Part shown: positions 50,787 through 59,637 of the stretch, piece after piece
Layout of the letters: every line of letters begins with the position of its first letter
Numbering within the stretch: position 1 is the first letter of the stretch
DNA from: Roseburia sp.
GTDB taxonomy: Bacteria; Bacillota; Clostridia; Lachnospirales; Lachnospiraceae
DNA length: 64,000 nt
Direction of reading: 5' to 3'
Assembly (NCBI GenBank): GCA_017937095.1
Contig: JAGBEG010000013.1
Location: 62,001 to 126,000 of the forward strand
Notes under the pieces: model-generated
Told to the model about the DNA's origin: nothing
Seen by the model: only the letters and a program-made list of their open reading frames with translations
The model's database searches: none
Program-made: the position numbers and the translations under genes

Positions 50787-51980
50787 CTACTCACCTTCTC
50801 TCATGTGAAATTCATGGATAAGTGGAATCCCCCCATATACTCCTGCAAGATAATCCTTTTCAAATGACGCATCCGATCTCACCTTAAAGTCGGATAAAGC
50901 ACTCAGTTCAGAATGCCCAGTCTCATCTTTTTGTACAAACCAGATCTGATCCCTCCGAAAGAACTTTTTGTCCAGCAGCGTTGTGTCATGCGTCGTATAA
51001 ATTAATTGTGCTTTTGATTTTCTGTCATAAAACAAATCAATAATAAATTTCAGCAGCAGTGGATGAAGCTTCACATTTAACTCGTCGGCAAATATAGACG
51101 CATCCCGCAAAAGCGCCACTCTTGCATAAATAAAGATAATGATACTCTTTATTGTGCCCTCTGATTCACTGTATAATGAAATTCTGTATTCATTTCCGTC
51201 TTTTCCAATATGGCTGGTATAGAAATCGATTTCCTTGCCGTTTCTTTCATAACCAATGTCTTTTATACCTGTGTCAATAGCAACCAGAAAATCAATCAGA
51301 CTTTGCTTTTCTCCGTCAATAATCTGGGGCAAAAAATTGTCTAAAACGCCATAATTTTCGTAGAAATCCGTATCAACTACCAGTGTTGCCATAATTCCAT
51401 TATAGAGTTCGGAAAAGACATCTGTTTTTAATTTCAGTTTATTAAAAAACGACAATGCCAGCGTTTCTGCCGGAATCTGGTCCTTATATACATCGCATTC
51501 TTTTCGAATGGATGCGCCAAGCGTCACATGCTCCGCTGTTCTCTCTAAGATAATAGAGGTTCTGTTCGACTTTATATTTTTCCGGTACATCCACTCACTT
51601 ACAATCTCCTGCGCATTAAACTCAAATCCATACTTATATTCATTCTCTCCGAGTATTTCAATAATCTGGAATTCAGAGTTTTCCTTATCTCCATCAAACA
51701 GAAATGGAGCATAGTATTTCTCGATCGCCGTCATTCCTTCTCCATCGACATTATTGAGAGATTCCACGATAATACGCTGAAAAGCCCGCATTGCCAGATA
51801 CAGATTCGATTTACCGCTCGCATTCGCGCCGTAAATGGCAGCAACCCGAAGGAACTTATCTTTTGTCCCAATATCTATCAAATTGTATTCATGTTCTTTA
51901 TATGCGTTAATTGCCGTCATATCCAACACCGTTTCATCTTTGAACGACAAAACATTTTTTAACATAAACTGTACCAGCAT
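50787..51980 (-). CDS. AAA15-type ATPase, RloA/AbiL-like
   Basis: A 397-residue ABC/SMC-like ATPase of the OLD/AAA15 group. Walker A GANASGKSN (about 50-58) follows FKDETVLDMTAI. The signature-like SESEGTIKSIIIF (about 290), Walker B in SIFADELNVKLHPLL and the switch histidine in LIYTTHDTTLLD are visible. TTAGGAGG lies 8 nt before the ATG. It forms a two-gene operon with the RloB-type gene downstream. In AbiL, PARIS and OLD-like systems such ATPases sense phage and license a Toprim effector. Confidence 0.9.
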   Translation of the reverse strand: MLVQFMLKNVLSFKDETVLDMTAINAYKEHEYNLIDIGTKDKFLRVAAIYGANASGKSNLYLAMRAFQRIIVESLNNVDGEGMTAIEKYYAPFLFDGDKENSEFQIIEILGENEYKYGFEFNAQEIVSEWMYRKNIKSNRTSIILERTAEHVTLGASIRKECDVYKDQIPAETLALSFFNKLKLKTDVFSELYNGIMATLVVDTDFYENYGVLDNFLPQIIDGEKQSLIDFLVAIDTGIKDIGYERNGKEIDFYTSHIGKDGNEYRISLYSESEGTIKSIIIFIYARVALLRDASIFADELNVKLHPLLLKFIIDLFYDRKSKAQLIYTTHDTTLLDKKFFRRDQIWFVQKDETGHSELSALSDFKVRSDASFEKDYLAGVYGGIPLIHEFHMREGE

Positions 51981-52003
51981 CGAAAATACCTCCTAACATT
52001 ATA

Positions 52004-52033
52004 TAATATATTTCTTTTAATATATTATGTCAA
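52004..52033 (-). promoter_or_regulatory. Promoter of the RloA/RloB operon with operator-like palindrome
   Basis: -35 TTGACA (52028-52033), a 17-nt spacer and -10 TATATT (52005-52010), with a perfect inverted repeat TAATATAT-N8-ATATATTA (52004-52027) covering the spacer and -10. A repressor could bind there; none is encoded alongside. Confidence 0.6.
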
Positions 52034-52237
52034 TGTTTTTGTGATTTTTTCACATTTTTGTTTGTCTAATATCCCGTATTCATTTTAATACGTTATCCAT
52101 TCAGCCATATCCCGTTATATTTCAATGAAATCATATTGACGTTTCCCCCAAAAAAGGCTACCATATTTCCTATAGAACAAAGAGCTGGTCGGTTATCAGA
52201 CATTTAGCTCTACTATAACGAAAGGTAAGGTTCTGTT

Positions 52238-53053
52238 ATGTTTGATAAAATTATCGGTTTTATCGGCGCCGGCAACATGGGAAGCGCCATGATCGGCGGT
52301 ATCTTAAACGCATCGCTCGCAACGACGGGTCAGCTCATCGCAAGCGCGCATTCTTCCGCGACATTAGACGCCATCCGGAGCAGATTCTCCATCGAGACGA
52401 CGCTCTCCAACGAGACAGTCGCCGAGCGCAGTGATATTCTGTTTCTTGCAGTCAAGCCGAATAAATTCGATGAAGTGATTCCGCAGATCGCGCCGCACTT
52501 AAAGAACGATTGTATCATCGTCTCGATTGCCGCCGGGAAAACGATTGCAGCCATCGAAGAAGCCTTTGGCAAAGAGATCAAGCTGGTGCGTGCAATGCCG
52601 AATACTCCGGCGCTGGTCGGGGAGGCCATGAGCGCTCTTTGCGCGAACGCTGCCGTCACAGCGGAGGAACTCTCACAGATTCAGGAGATTTTCAATTCCT
52701 TCGGCAAATCCGAGGTCGTACCGGAAAGCCTGATTGATGCTGTCGTCGGCGTCTCCGGCTCTTCCCCAGCTTACGTCTATCTGTTCATCGAGGCAATGGC
52801 GGACGCTGCCGTTGCGGATGGCATGCCGCGTGCACAGGCTTACAAATTTGCTGCACAGTCCGTATACGGCGCCGCAAAGATGGTACTGGAGACCGGAAAA
52901 CACCCGGGCGAGTTAAAGGATGCTGTCTGCTCACCGGGCGGCACAACGATCGAGGCGGTCGCTGCTCTTGAAAAAGGCGGTCTGCGCGATACCGTCATCA
53001 CCGCACAGCGCGCCTGTGCCAGAAAATCGCATGACATGAGTACGACAAAATAA
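52238..53053 (+). CDS. proC: Pyrroline-5-carboxylate reductase
   Basis: A 271-residue enzyme performing the last step of proline synthesis, NAD(P)H reduction of pyrroline-5-carboxylate. The Rossmann motif IGFIGAGNMGSAMIGGIL is at the N-terminus. The dimerisation domain carries VRAMPNTPALVGEAMSAL, GVSGSSPAYVYLFIEAMADA and the signature-like HPGELKDAVCSPGGTT. Length is standard. AAAGGTAAGG precedes the ATG. The GH13 gene begins 35 nt after the stop, so the two may be cotranscribed despite unrelated roles. Confidence 0.97.
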   Translation: MFDKIIGFIGAGNMGSAMIGGILNASLATTGQLIASAHSSATLDAIRSRFSIETTLSNETVAERSDILFLAVKPNKFDEVIPQIAPHLKNDCIIVSIAAGKTIAAIEEAFGKEIKLVRAMPNTPALVGEAMSALCANAAVTAEELSQIQEIFNSFGKSEVVPESLIDAVVGVSGSSPAYVYLFIEAMADAAVADGMPRAQAYKFAAQSVYGAAKMVLETGKHPGELKDAVCSPGGTTIEAVAALEKGGLRDTVITAQRACARKSHDMSTTK

Positions 53054-53088
53054 AGACCTAAACTTACGAAAACTTGGAGGACTATTAT

Positions 53089-54399
53089 ATGTGGGCATAT
53101 GAAAGTGTATTTTATCAGATTTATCCTTTGGGGTTCTGCGGCGCTCCCTACGAAAATGACGGAGTGCCCGAGCATCGCATTCTTAAAGTGAATGACTGGA
53201 TTCCTCATATCAGTAAGCTTGGTGCGAACGCCATCTACTTTTCCCCGATCTTTGAATCCGATACGCATGGCTACAACACCAGAGACTACACAAAGCTTGA
53301 TACAAGACTTGGCACGAACGAGGACTTTAAGCTTGTCTGCGATAAGCTTCACGAGGCTGGCATCCGCGTCGTCTTAGACGGCGTATTCAACCATGTCGGA
53401 CGCGGTTTCTGGGCGTTTCAGGATGTGCTTGAGAAGAAATGGGATTCACCTTACAAGGACTGGTTCCATCTGAATTTCGACGGCAACTCCAACTACAACG
53501 ACGGTCTGTGGTATGAGGGCTGGGAAGGCAACTACGATCTTGTGAAGTTAAATCTCCGCAACGAAGAGGTCATCGCGCATATTTTCTCCTGCATCAAGGG
53601 CTGGGTAGAGGAATTTGATATCGACGGACTGCGCCTCGACGTCGCTTACTGTCTGGACCATGATTTCATGCGCAGACTCCGCGCTCACTGCGACACCTTA
53701 AAACCGGACTTCTATCTGGTCGGCGAAGTCGTACACGGAGACTACAACCAGATCATGAACGATTCCATGCTGCACTCCGTGACAAATTACGAGTGCTACA
53801 AGGGGCTTTATTCCAGCTTCAATTCCATGAATATGTTTGAGATCAACCACTCTCTGCTGCGACAGTTCGGTCCGGAAAACTGGACGCTTTACAAGGGGGC
53901 GCATCTGCTCTCCTTCGTGGACAACCATGATGTGTCCCGCATTGCAAGCACCCTCACCAACGAAAAGCATCTTCCTCTGGTTTACGCGATGCTCTTCGGT
54001 ATGCCGGGCATTCCATGTGTCTACTACGGCAGCGAATGGGGCGCTAAGGCAAAGAAGGAAGACGGCGATCCGGCACTCCGCGCCTGCTTTGACGCGCCGG
54101 AGTGGACAGACCTCTGTGATTTCATCAGCAGGCTCGCCGCTGCAAAGAAGCATTCCAACGCCTTAAATTACGGTGATTTCCGCTCGGTACTGCTCACAAA
54201 TAAGCAGTGCATCTTCGAGCGCAAGACCGACACGGAGCGCGTGCTCGTCGCAATCAATGCCGACGGCGAAGCCTTTGACGCGCACTTCGACGCAGGCTGC
54301 GGCATGGCGGAGGACCTGCTCACCGGAGAAGCGCACGACTTCGGCGGCGGAAGCACGCTGCCGCCATATTCTGCGGCTTACTGGAAGATGGAGCGGTAG
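53089..54399 (+). CDS. Alpha-amylase family glycoside hydrolase (GH13)
   Basis: A 436-residue cytoplasmic GH13 enzyme with a (beta/alpha)8 barrel and no signal peptide. ATG 53089 (MWAYESVFYQIYPLGFCG) has TTGGAGG 8 nt upstream. Family regions are GVFNHVG, DGLRLDVAYCLD (nucleophile Asp), FYLVGEVVHGD (acid/base Glu) and LLSFVDNHDVSRI (third acid). A beta domain follows (about 360-436). It is close to maltodextrin-degrading or cyclomaltodextrinase-like intracellular enzymes; exact specificity cannot be told. Confidence 0.93.
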   Translation: MWAYESVFYQIYPLGFCGAPYENDGVPEHRILKVNDWIPHISKLGANAIYFSPIFESDTHGYNTRDYTKLDTRLGTNEDFKLVCDKLHEAGIRVVLDGVFNHVGRGFWAFQDVLEKKWDSPYKDWFHLNFDGNSNYNDGLWYEGWEGNYDLVKLNLRNEEVIAHIFSCIKGWVEEFDIDGLRLDVAYCLDHDFMRRLRAHCDTLKPDFYLVGEVVHGDYNQIMNDSMLHSVTNYECYKGLYSSFNSMNMFEINHSLLRQFGPENWTLYKGAHLLSFVDNHDVSRIASTLTNEKHLPLVYAMLFGMPGIPCVYYGSEWGAKAKKEDGDPALRACFDAPEWTDLCDFISRLAAAKKHSNALNYGDFRSVLLTNKQCIFERKTDTERVLVAINADGEAFDAHFDAGCGMAEDLLTGEAHDFGGGSTLPPYSAAYWKMER

Positions 54400-54423
54400 A
54401 AACCGAATAAAAAATAGAGAGTA

Positions 54424-54460
54424 AAAAACACCGCCTGGCATAATGCCAAGCGGTGTTTTT
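54424..54460. terminator. Bidirectional terminator
   Basis: AAAAACACCGC pairs with GCGGTGTTTTT around an inner GGCAT-ATGCC pair, between convergent genes. T-runs follow on both strands. Confidence 0.9.
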
Positions 54461-54547
54461 CTGTCATCCGCCGGAGCGTTATGACCGTCCGGCAGACAAC
54501 TGTGAATTTCTGTCAATCCTGTATTTCCTTTGCTTTGCTTTCCCTTC

Positions 54548-56017
54548 CTAGTTCTTCCTTCCAAGTGTAACCGAAACCGTCTGCTCAAGGTACTGTCCGT
54601 CAGAAGCTCTCTTAATTGTCACATCGACTGTCGTTCCTGCCTTATAGTACTGCAATCTCGACGAAAGCTCTGACATGGAAGATACCTCCTTGCCGTCGAA
54701 CGCTGTAATAATATCGCCTCTCTGGATGCCCGCCTGCGCGGCTGCAGACCCCTCTGTGACCTCAACGACTGAGATACCGGTCGGTATGTTATATGCTTCC
54801 GCTACATCTGCGGTGACGTCTACACCCTTGATGCCAAGAAATGCACTGTCCGCCTCATCGACTTTCTCCTTCGTAATCAGATCCTCGATAATCGGCATTG
54901 CCGTACTGATCGGAATCGCGTAGCCAATTCCCTCTACATCCGTATCGGAATACTTCACAGAATTAATACCGATTACCTCGCCTGCCGCATTTAAAAGCGC
55001 ACCGCCGCTGTTGCCCGGGTTGATTGCCGCATCCGTCTGGATCAGCTCCGCCGTATAGCTTGTGCCGCTGGAGGAATCTGACACAGATACCTGACGATTC
55101 AGCGCACTGATGCATCCGGTCGTTACCGACTGTCCATATCCGAGTGCATTTCCGATTGCGATGGACGCCTCTCCGACCTTCAGATTGTCGGAATTGCCGA
55201 GCGTCGCCACCTTAATATTGTTCATCGTGTCCTCCTCGATGCTGTCGAGAGCCACACGAATGACCGCCAGATCGGTAGAAGGATCGGTTCCCTTCACCTC
55301 AGCACTTACAGTTGTCTCATCATTGAATGTAACGGTAAGATTCTTCGCACCGTCTACCACATGGTTATTTGTTGCGATATAGAGGTAATCCGCATCCTGG
55401 CTTACGATAATGCCCGAACCGCAGCTCGTGCTCTCATAAGTTCCTCTTCCGCCGAAAATGCTCTGATACTCCGCCTGACTGACATTCGTGATCGAAACGA
55501 TCGAAGGCATGACCGCCTCGACAATATCTGAAACATCCGTTGCGACATAGGTTGAGGACGTCGCCGTCGTCTCCAGCTTTCCATCCGAATTTGCCTGCGT
55601 CAGCACACTGCCGGAGGACGCCTGCGTCTCGTTCGTCCCCAAAAGCTGTCCGGATGCCAGATGTACGCCCTCGAACACGGTGCCTGAGACAAGTCCGAAT
55701 ACAAGCGCCAAAGCTGCGCATTTTGCGAGCTTAACGCCAAAGCCGCCCTGCTTTTTCTCTCTGTGCTTCTTTTGCTTTTTGCCGCCCGCCGCACCATCCG
55801 GCTGCGTGCTGCCCTGACTCTGGTAGAAATGTTCCTGATACGCCCCGTTCTGGTAAGCATTTCCCTGCTGGGACGTATTCTGATAGCCGCCGTTCTGCTG
55901 GTAGCCGCTGCCCTGTGCCGTATTGCTGTTCTGGTAAGTCTGATTCTGATTCGCTCCGTGATTATATGAGTAGAAGGAATCGGAAGACTGTCCATTGTTG
56001 TACTGATGATTATCCAT
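54548..56017 (-). CDS. HtrA-like serine protease with PDZ domain
   Basis: A 489-residue membrane-anchored protease of the DegP/HtrA family acting on misfolded proteins outside the cell membrane. ATG 56017 (MDNHQYNNGQSSDSF) has AAAGGGG 9 nt upstream. The first 90 residues are Gln/Asn/Tyr/Gly-rich and cytoplasmic, then a basic patch and one membrane helix (about 103-122). The trypsin-like domain has the catalytic triad in ATNNHVVDGA, STDLAVIRV and NPGNSGGALLN. A PDZ domain (about 385-475) follows. The Q/N-rich N-terminus is longer than in B. subtilis HtrA. Confidence 0.95.
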   Translation of the reverse strand: MDNHQYNNGQSSDSFYSYNHGANQNQTYQNSNTAQGSGYQQNGGYQNTSQQGNAYQNGAYQEHFYQSQGSTQPDGAAGGKKQKKHREKKQGGFGVKLAKCAALALVFGLVSGTVFEGVHLASGQLLGTNETQASSGSVLTQANSDGKLETTATSSTYVATDVSDIVEAVMPSIVSITNVSQAEYQSIFGGRGTYESTSCGSGIIVSQDADYLYIATNNHVVDGAKNLTVTFNDETTVSAEVKGTDPSTDLAVIRVALDSIEEDTMNNIKVATLGNSDNLKVGEASIAIGNALGYGQSVTTGCISALNRQVSVSDSSSGTSYTAELIQTDAAINPGNSGGALLNAAGEVIGINSVKYSDTDVEGIGYAIPISTAMPIIEDLITKEKVDEADSAFLGIKGVDVTADVAEAYNIPTGISVVEVTEGSAAAQAGIQRGDIITAFDGKEVSSMSELSSRLQYYKAGTTVDVTIKRASDGQYLEQTVSVTLGRKN

Positions 56018-56180
56018 AATGTTTTCCCCTTTCCCTGATAAGAATCTCATCCTGTGTCTCTGTATATTTCCCGAGCCGTGAAGTTTTCTCTCCCTCACTC
56101 TCTATACAGGAGTTTAACGGGAAATTGTGTTGGAATTGTGACGGAACTATCAAAATTTTATGTTTTCTTTCCGTCTTCTA

Positions 56181-57635
56181 TCACACCCCATACAATGCAA
56201 CCGTCTGTGAAAGCATATTCCACACGCCCAGCGCCAGAAGTACACTGCACAAAACATTCCGTTTCTTTTTCTCGCTTATTCCAAAAAGCAGCGCCAAAAT
56301 AATGAACAGATACAATAAATCGGTCAGATAGAACACCCTTGCCCCCGACGCATACATCGTCGGCGAGAAAAACATGATCATCTCACTCGCGATTCCGGCA
56401 AGATATGCGAGAAGCAGCGTAATCTGGCAGCCCGATACCTTCCACACCCAGAGGAATGTAAATACCAGCGCCGCCGTCTGCCAGATCATCGCAAACCAGA
56501 CCTGTCCGGTCATCACCTCAGCCGTCGGCACCGGATCTACACACGCCGCCGTGTTGATATACTGCATTCCGAAATCCGACAGCACGGTGATTCCTGCATA
56601 TGGGAGAAGCGCCCCGATGGTAAATATGACGGCAAGTCCCGCAAATATCCAGTCTGATACCTTGCGCTCATGCTTCTGTGCAAGAAGCGCGAGCCCCACG
56701 ATCCAGATTCCGACAAGAAACAGCTTGTTTTCATTGGCAAATGAGGAAAGCAGCCAGTGCGCCGTAATGAACAGATGCTGTGCAAGCGGCATCGTCTCAT
56801 ATTCCGGCATCCAGTTCGTAATCTCACTCGCCACGCGCACAGCATTTCCCGGCGCTGCAAAAAGAATCGCAAACGCGATCACCGTAACGACCGTCTGCAC
56901 CAAAAGCATCACATTGATCTTCCGCCATTTCAAAATGCCGTAGAGCACCGCCAGAAGCTCAAACACTACAAGCACCGCTCCCATCTGCTCAATGGACATC
57001 GCCCCGACAATGGCGCACGGAATCGTATAAATAAACTGCCGGAAACCGGGCGCACCGCCCTTTTCCAGCCGAAGCTTCGTCCCCTTTAACGCCGCTTTCT
57101 CCCCGTCAAACACAAAATCCGCATAGGGCGTCAGCGCCCAGATCCCGCAGGTAAAGCTCCATGTATAGAAAATCGAGCCGTTCACCCACAGCGCCGCATA
57201 GCCGAGCGTTACAATACTCATCAGAAAATAGCCCGACACCGCCGCAATCTGCATACTAAGTCCCGTCTCCCAAAGTCTTCCCACAGGACATGCCGGCTGC
57301 CTGTCCTTCCAGGTCATAAGACTGCCCTCCGGAATACGCGCCGCCCTTGCCGCAAGGCGCAGAATCCCCATTGGCAGAAGCACAAGCATCAGCGCATTTG
57401 CCACACGCCAGAAATGAATATCCAGCGAGAATACCAGATAGACCAATGCCTCCGCCGCCATCCTGCCGACCCACGTCTCATACCGCCAGCCCAGATATTC
57501 GAAAAATCCCATGCTGTTTACATACTGATAAAAAAAGGCATCGTCGCCATCCGAATAACCGCTCTGGCTCACCGCCAGAAACGCCCCGATAAACACCAAT
57601 GCCACAAAGCCCCAAAACAAATGCTTCTTCTTCAT
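56181..57635 (-). CDS. Multi-pass membrane protein, DUF6056-like (GT-C glycosyltransferase-like)
   Basis: A 484-residue protein with about eleven membrane helices. ATG 57635 (MKKKHLFWGFVALVFIG) is used because GGAG lies 10 nt upstream, inside the end of the previous gene. The acidic loop after the first helix, SGYSDGDDAFFYQYV, is where GT-C enzymes place catalytic Asp residues. Its position 7 nt after a GtrB-like gene suggests it uses polyprenyl-phosphate-linked sugar to decorate a surface polymer, as Gtr proteins do; this is context inference. Confidence 0.8.
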   Translation of the reverse strand: MKKKHLFWGFVALVFIGAFLAVSQSGYSDGDDAFFYQYVNSMGFFEYLGWRYETWVGRMAAEALVYLVFSLDIHFWRVANALMLVLLPMGILRLAARAARIPEGSLMTWKDRQPACPVGRLWETGLSMQIAAVSGYFLMSIVTLGYAALWVNGSIFYTWSFTCGIWALTPYADFVFDGEKAALKGTKLRLEKGGAPGFRQFIYTIPCAIVGAMSIEQMGAVLVVFELLAVLYGILKWRKINVMLLVQTVVTVIAFAILFAAPGNAVRVASEITNWMPEYETMPLAQHLFITAHWLLSSFANENKLFLVGIWIVGLALLAQKHERKVSDWIFAGLAVIFTIGALLPYAGITVLSDFGMQYINTAACVDPVPTAEVMTGQVWFAMIWQTAALVFTFLWVWKVSGCQITLLLAYLAGIASEMIMFFSPTMYASGARVFYLTDLLYLFIILALLFGISEKKKRNVLCSVLLALGVWNMLSQTVALYGV

Positions 57636-57642
57636 AAAACGC

Positions 57643-58608
57643 TTACTCCACCTCATTGTCTTCCTGCAAAAGAACGGACTCAATGATGAACTTCGGACGC
57701 TCCTTTGTCTCCATATATGTCTTGCCAATATATTCGCCGATGATTCCGATTGCAAAAAGCTGCAGTCCTCCCAGCACCCAGATCGATATGATCACGCTTG
57801 TCCATCCCGGCTCGACATTTCCCGAGAAATAATCGATAAACGCTTTGATGAGCATGAGCAGGCTGACGACACAGACGAGCAGTCCTCCCACGGTAATCAT
57901 ACGGATCGGCTTGACCGAAAGCGACGTGATTCCCTCCAGTGCAAACGTTATCATCTTGCCAAGCGGGTATTTGCTCTTTCCCGCAAAGCGCTCTCCGCGC
58001 TCATAAGTGACCGTCGTGCTCCGGTAGCCTACCATAGGAACGATTCCGCGCAGAAACAGATTTACCTCGTCAAAGGAGAGCAGCGCCTCCGCTGCCCGTT
58101 TGCTAAGAAGCCGGTAGTCTGCGTGGTTATAGACGATCTCCGCTCCCAGAAGCTTCATCAGGCGGTAAAAAAGCTGTGCGGAATTTCTCTTAAAAAAGGA
58201 ATCCTTCTCTCTGGAGGAGCGCACGCCATAGACCACATCATTGCCCGCCTGATACGCCGCGATCATCTCGTCCATCGCATTGATATCGTCCTGCAGATCC
58301 GCATCCATGGAAACAATCATATCCGCATGAGGCGCCGCCGTGGCAATCCCGGCGAGCAGCGCATTCTGATGTCCCCTGTTTCTGGACAGATTCACTCCCG
58401 CATAAACCGGGCTCTGCTCACAGAGTTCTTCGATCAGACGCCATGTCGCATCCTTTGATCCGTCATTCACGAACAAAATCCGGCTCTTCCCGTCAATCTT
58501 CTGTTGTCCGCGCAATGCCATGACTTTAGCAAACAGCCGTTTGGAAGTCTCCGGCAATACCTCCTGTTCGTTGTAACAGGGAACCACGATATATAAAATA
58601 TCACTCAT
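57643..58608 (-). CDS. GtrB/DPM1-like polyprenyl-phosphate glycosyltransferase
   Basis: A 321-residue GT2 enzyme with an N-terminal catalytic domain (IVVPCYNEQEVLPETSKRLF, FVNDGSKDATW, SMDADLQDDINAM) and two C-terminal membrane helices (about 235-258 and 272-295). Such enzymes move a sugar from a nucleotide donor to undecaprenyl phosphate for use on the outer face. It sits between a GT2 gene and the GT-C-like gene in the surface-glycan cluster. The Shine-Dalgarno sequence is weak. Confidence 0.94.
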   Translation of the reverse strand: MSDILYIVVPCYNEQEVLPETSKRLFAKVMALRGQQKIDGKSRILFVNDGSKDATWRLIEELCEQSPVYAGVNLSRNRGHQNALLAGIATAAPHADMIVSMDADLQDDINAMDEMIAAYQAGNDVVYGVRSSREKDSFFKRNSAQLFYRLMKLLGAEIVYNHADYRLLSKRAAEALLSFDEVNLFLRGIVPMVGYRSTTVTYERGERFAGKSKYPLGKMITFALEGITSLSVKPIRMITVGGLLVCVVSLLMLIKAFIDYFSGNVEPGWTSVIISIWVLGGLQLFAIGIIGEYIGKTYMETKERPKFIIESVLLQEDNEVE

Positions 58609-58653
58609 TCTCTACTCAATCTCCATTTATCGGTGTACATTTCTGCGGAAAGC

Positions 58654-59637
58654 TCATTTCCCCCGGCTTTCATCCTGCGCCCAGAGCTTTTTCCAATAGT
58701 CAGGACTCATCGTGTACTTTAAGATGCGCCGCCTGCTAAGCTTCCTGTAGCGCTTTCCCAGATAGTAGCCCGCGTATTTGCCCACACACTGCCAGCCCAG
58801 ATTCCAGATCAGATAGGGCTTTCCTATGCGGCAAAGATATTTCATCGTACTCTTTACAAGACGCATTCCCTCCGCCTCAGAGCTTACCTGTTCAAAAATC
58901 TCCGGGTGGTCCGCCTGCGATACCGCAAGGTCGAAATTGCGGTGAAACTGCTGGCTCACGGAATAGTTATGTGAATGGACAACTCTCGCATCCGCCGCGT
59001 ATTCAACCAGATAGCCATGCTCCACCGCTTTCGCCGCAAAAAACATATCCTCATTGAATATCACGGGCGTCTCAAAGCCTCCTAGCTTCTCCCAGAGATC
59101 CCTCCGGTATGCCGCGCACACATCCGAGCAGAAAAAGGTCTTGATTCCAAGCTCCGGGATGTCCGCCCTGCCCTTTTTCCTCCCGCAATCCGGGTAATTG
59201 AACTGTCTCGTATAGCGTTCCACAATGCCGCAGTCTTCTCTGGGAAGCTGCCTTGCATATGCGACCGCCACAACCCCTTCCTCGTCCGCGTCCGTATCGA
59301 GCGATGCCGTCAGATGCTCCACAAGTCCGGCGTCCGCCGGTACGGCATCCTGTGTCATAAAAATCACTACATCCGCCGTGGAACTCTCTGCTCCGAGATT
59401 TCTCGTTCCGCCGTGATCGAACGCCTCTCTTGTCACATGCGTAAGCGTATACGGAAAAGGCAGCGCCGCAAGGCATTCCTCAATCGGATACTTCGCGCCT
59501 GCCTCCTTCCAGAGCCGTTCTTCCGTATTTAAAAGAATGAGCCTATGAACAACAAACGTCTGCTCCCGCAATTTTTGCAGGAGCAGACAGAAGGTATCAT
59601 TCGGCTTATACGTCGGTATGATAATATCTACTTTCAT
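58654..59637 (-). CDS. Glycosyltransferase family 2, rhamnosyltransferase-like
   Basis: A 327-residue GT2 enzyme. It begins MKVDIIIPTYKPNDTF, and the RfbN/rhamnosyltransferase-like FDHGGTRNLGAESSTADVVI and FMTQDAVP metal-site segments are present, with VIFNEDMFFAAKAVEHGY further on. No membrane helix. Its ATG overlaps the LCP gene stop (TGATG). It probably adds a deoxyhexose to the surface polymer; the exact sugar is not determined. Confidence 0.9.
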   Translation of the reverse strand: MKVDIIIPTYKPNDTFCLLLQKLREQTFVVHRLILLNTEERLWKEAGAKYPIEECLAALPFPYTLTHVTREAFDHGGTRNLGAESSTADVVIFMTQDAVPADAGLVEHLTASLDTDADEEGVVAVAYARQLPREDCGIVERYTRQFNYPDCGRKKGRADIPELGIKTFFCSDVCAAYRRDLWEKLGGFETPVIFNEDMFFAAKAVEHGYLVEYAADARVVHSHNYSVSQQFHRNFDLAVSQADHPEIFEQVSSEAEGMRLVKSTMKYLCRIGKPYLIWNLGWQCVGKYAGYYLGKRYRKLSRRRILKYTMSPDYWKKLWAQDESRGK

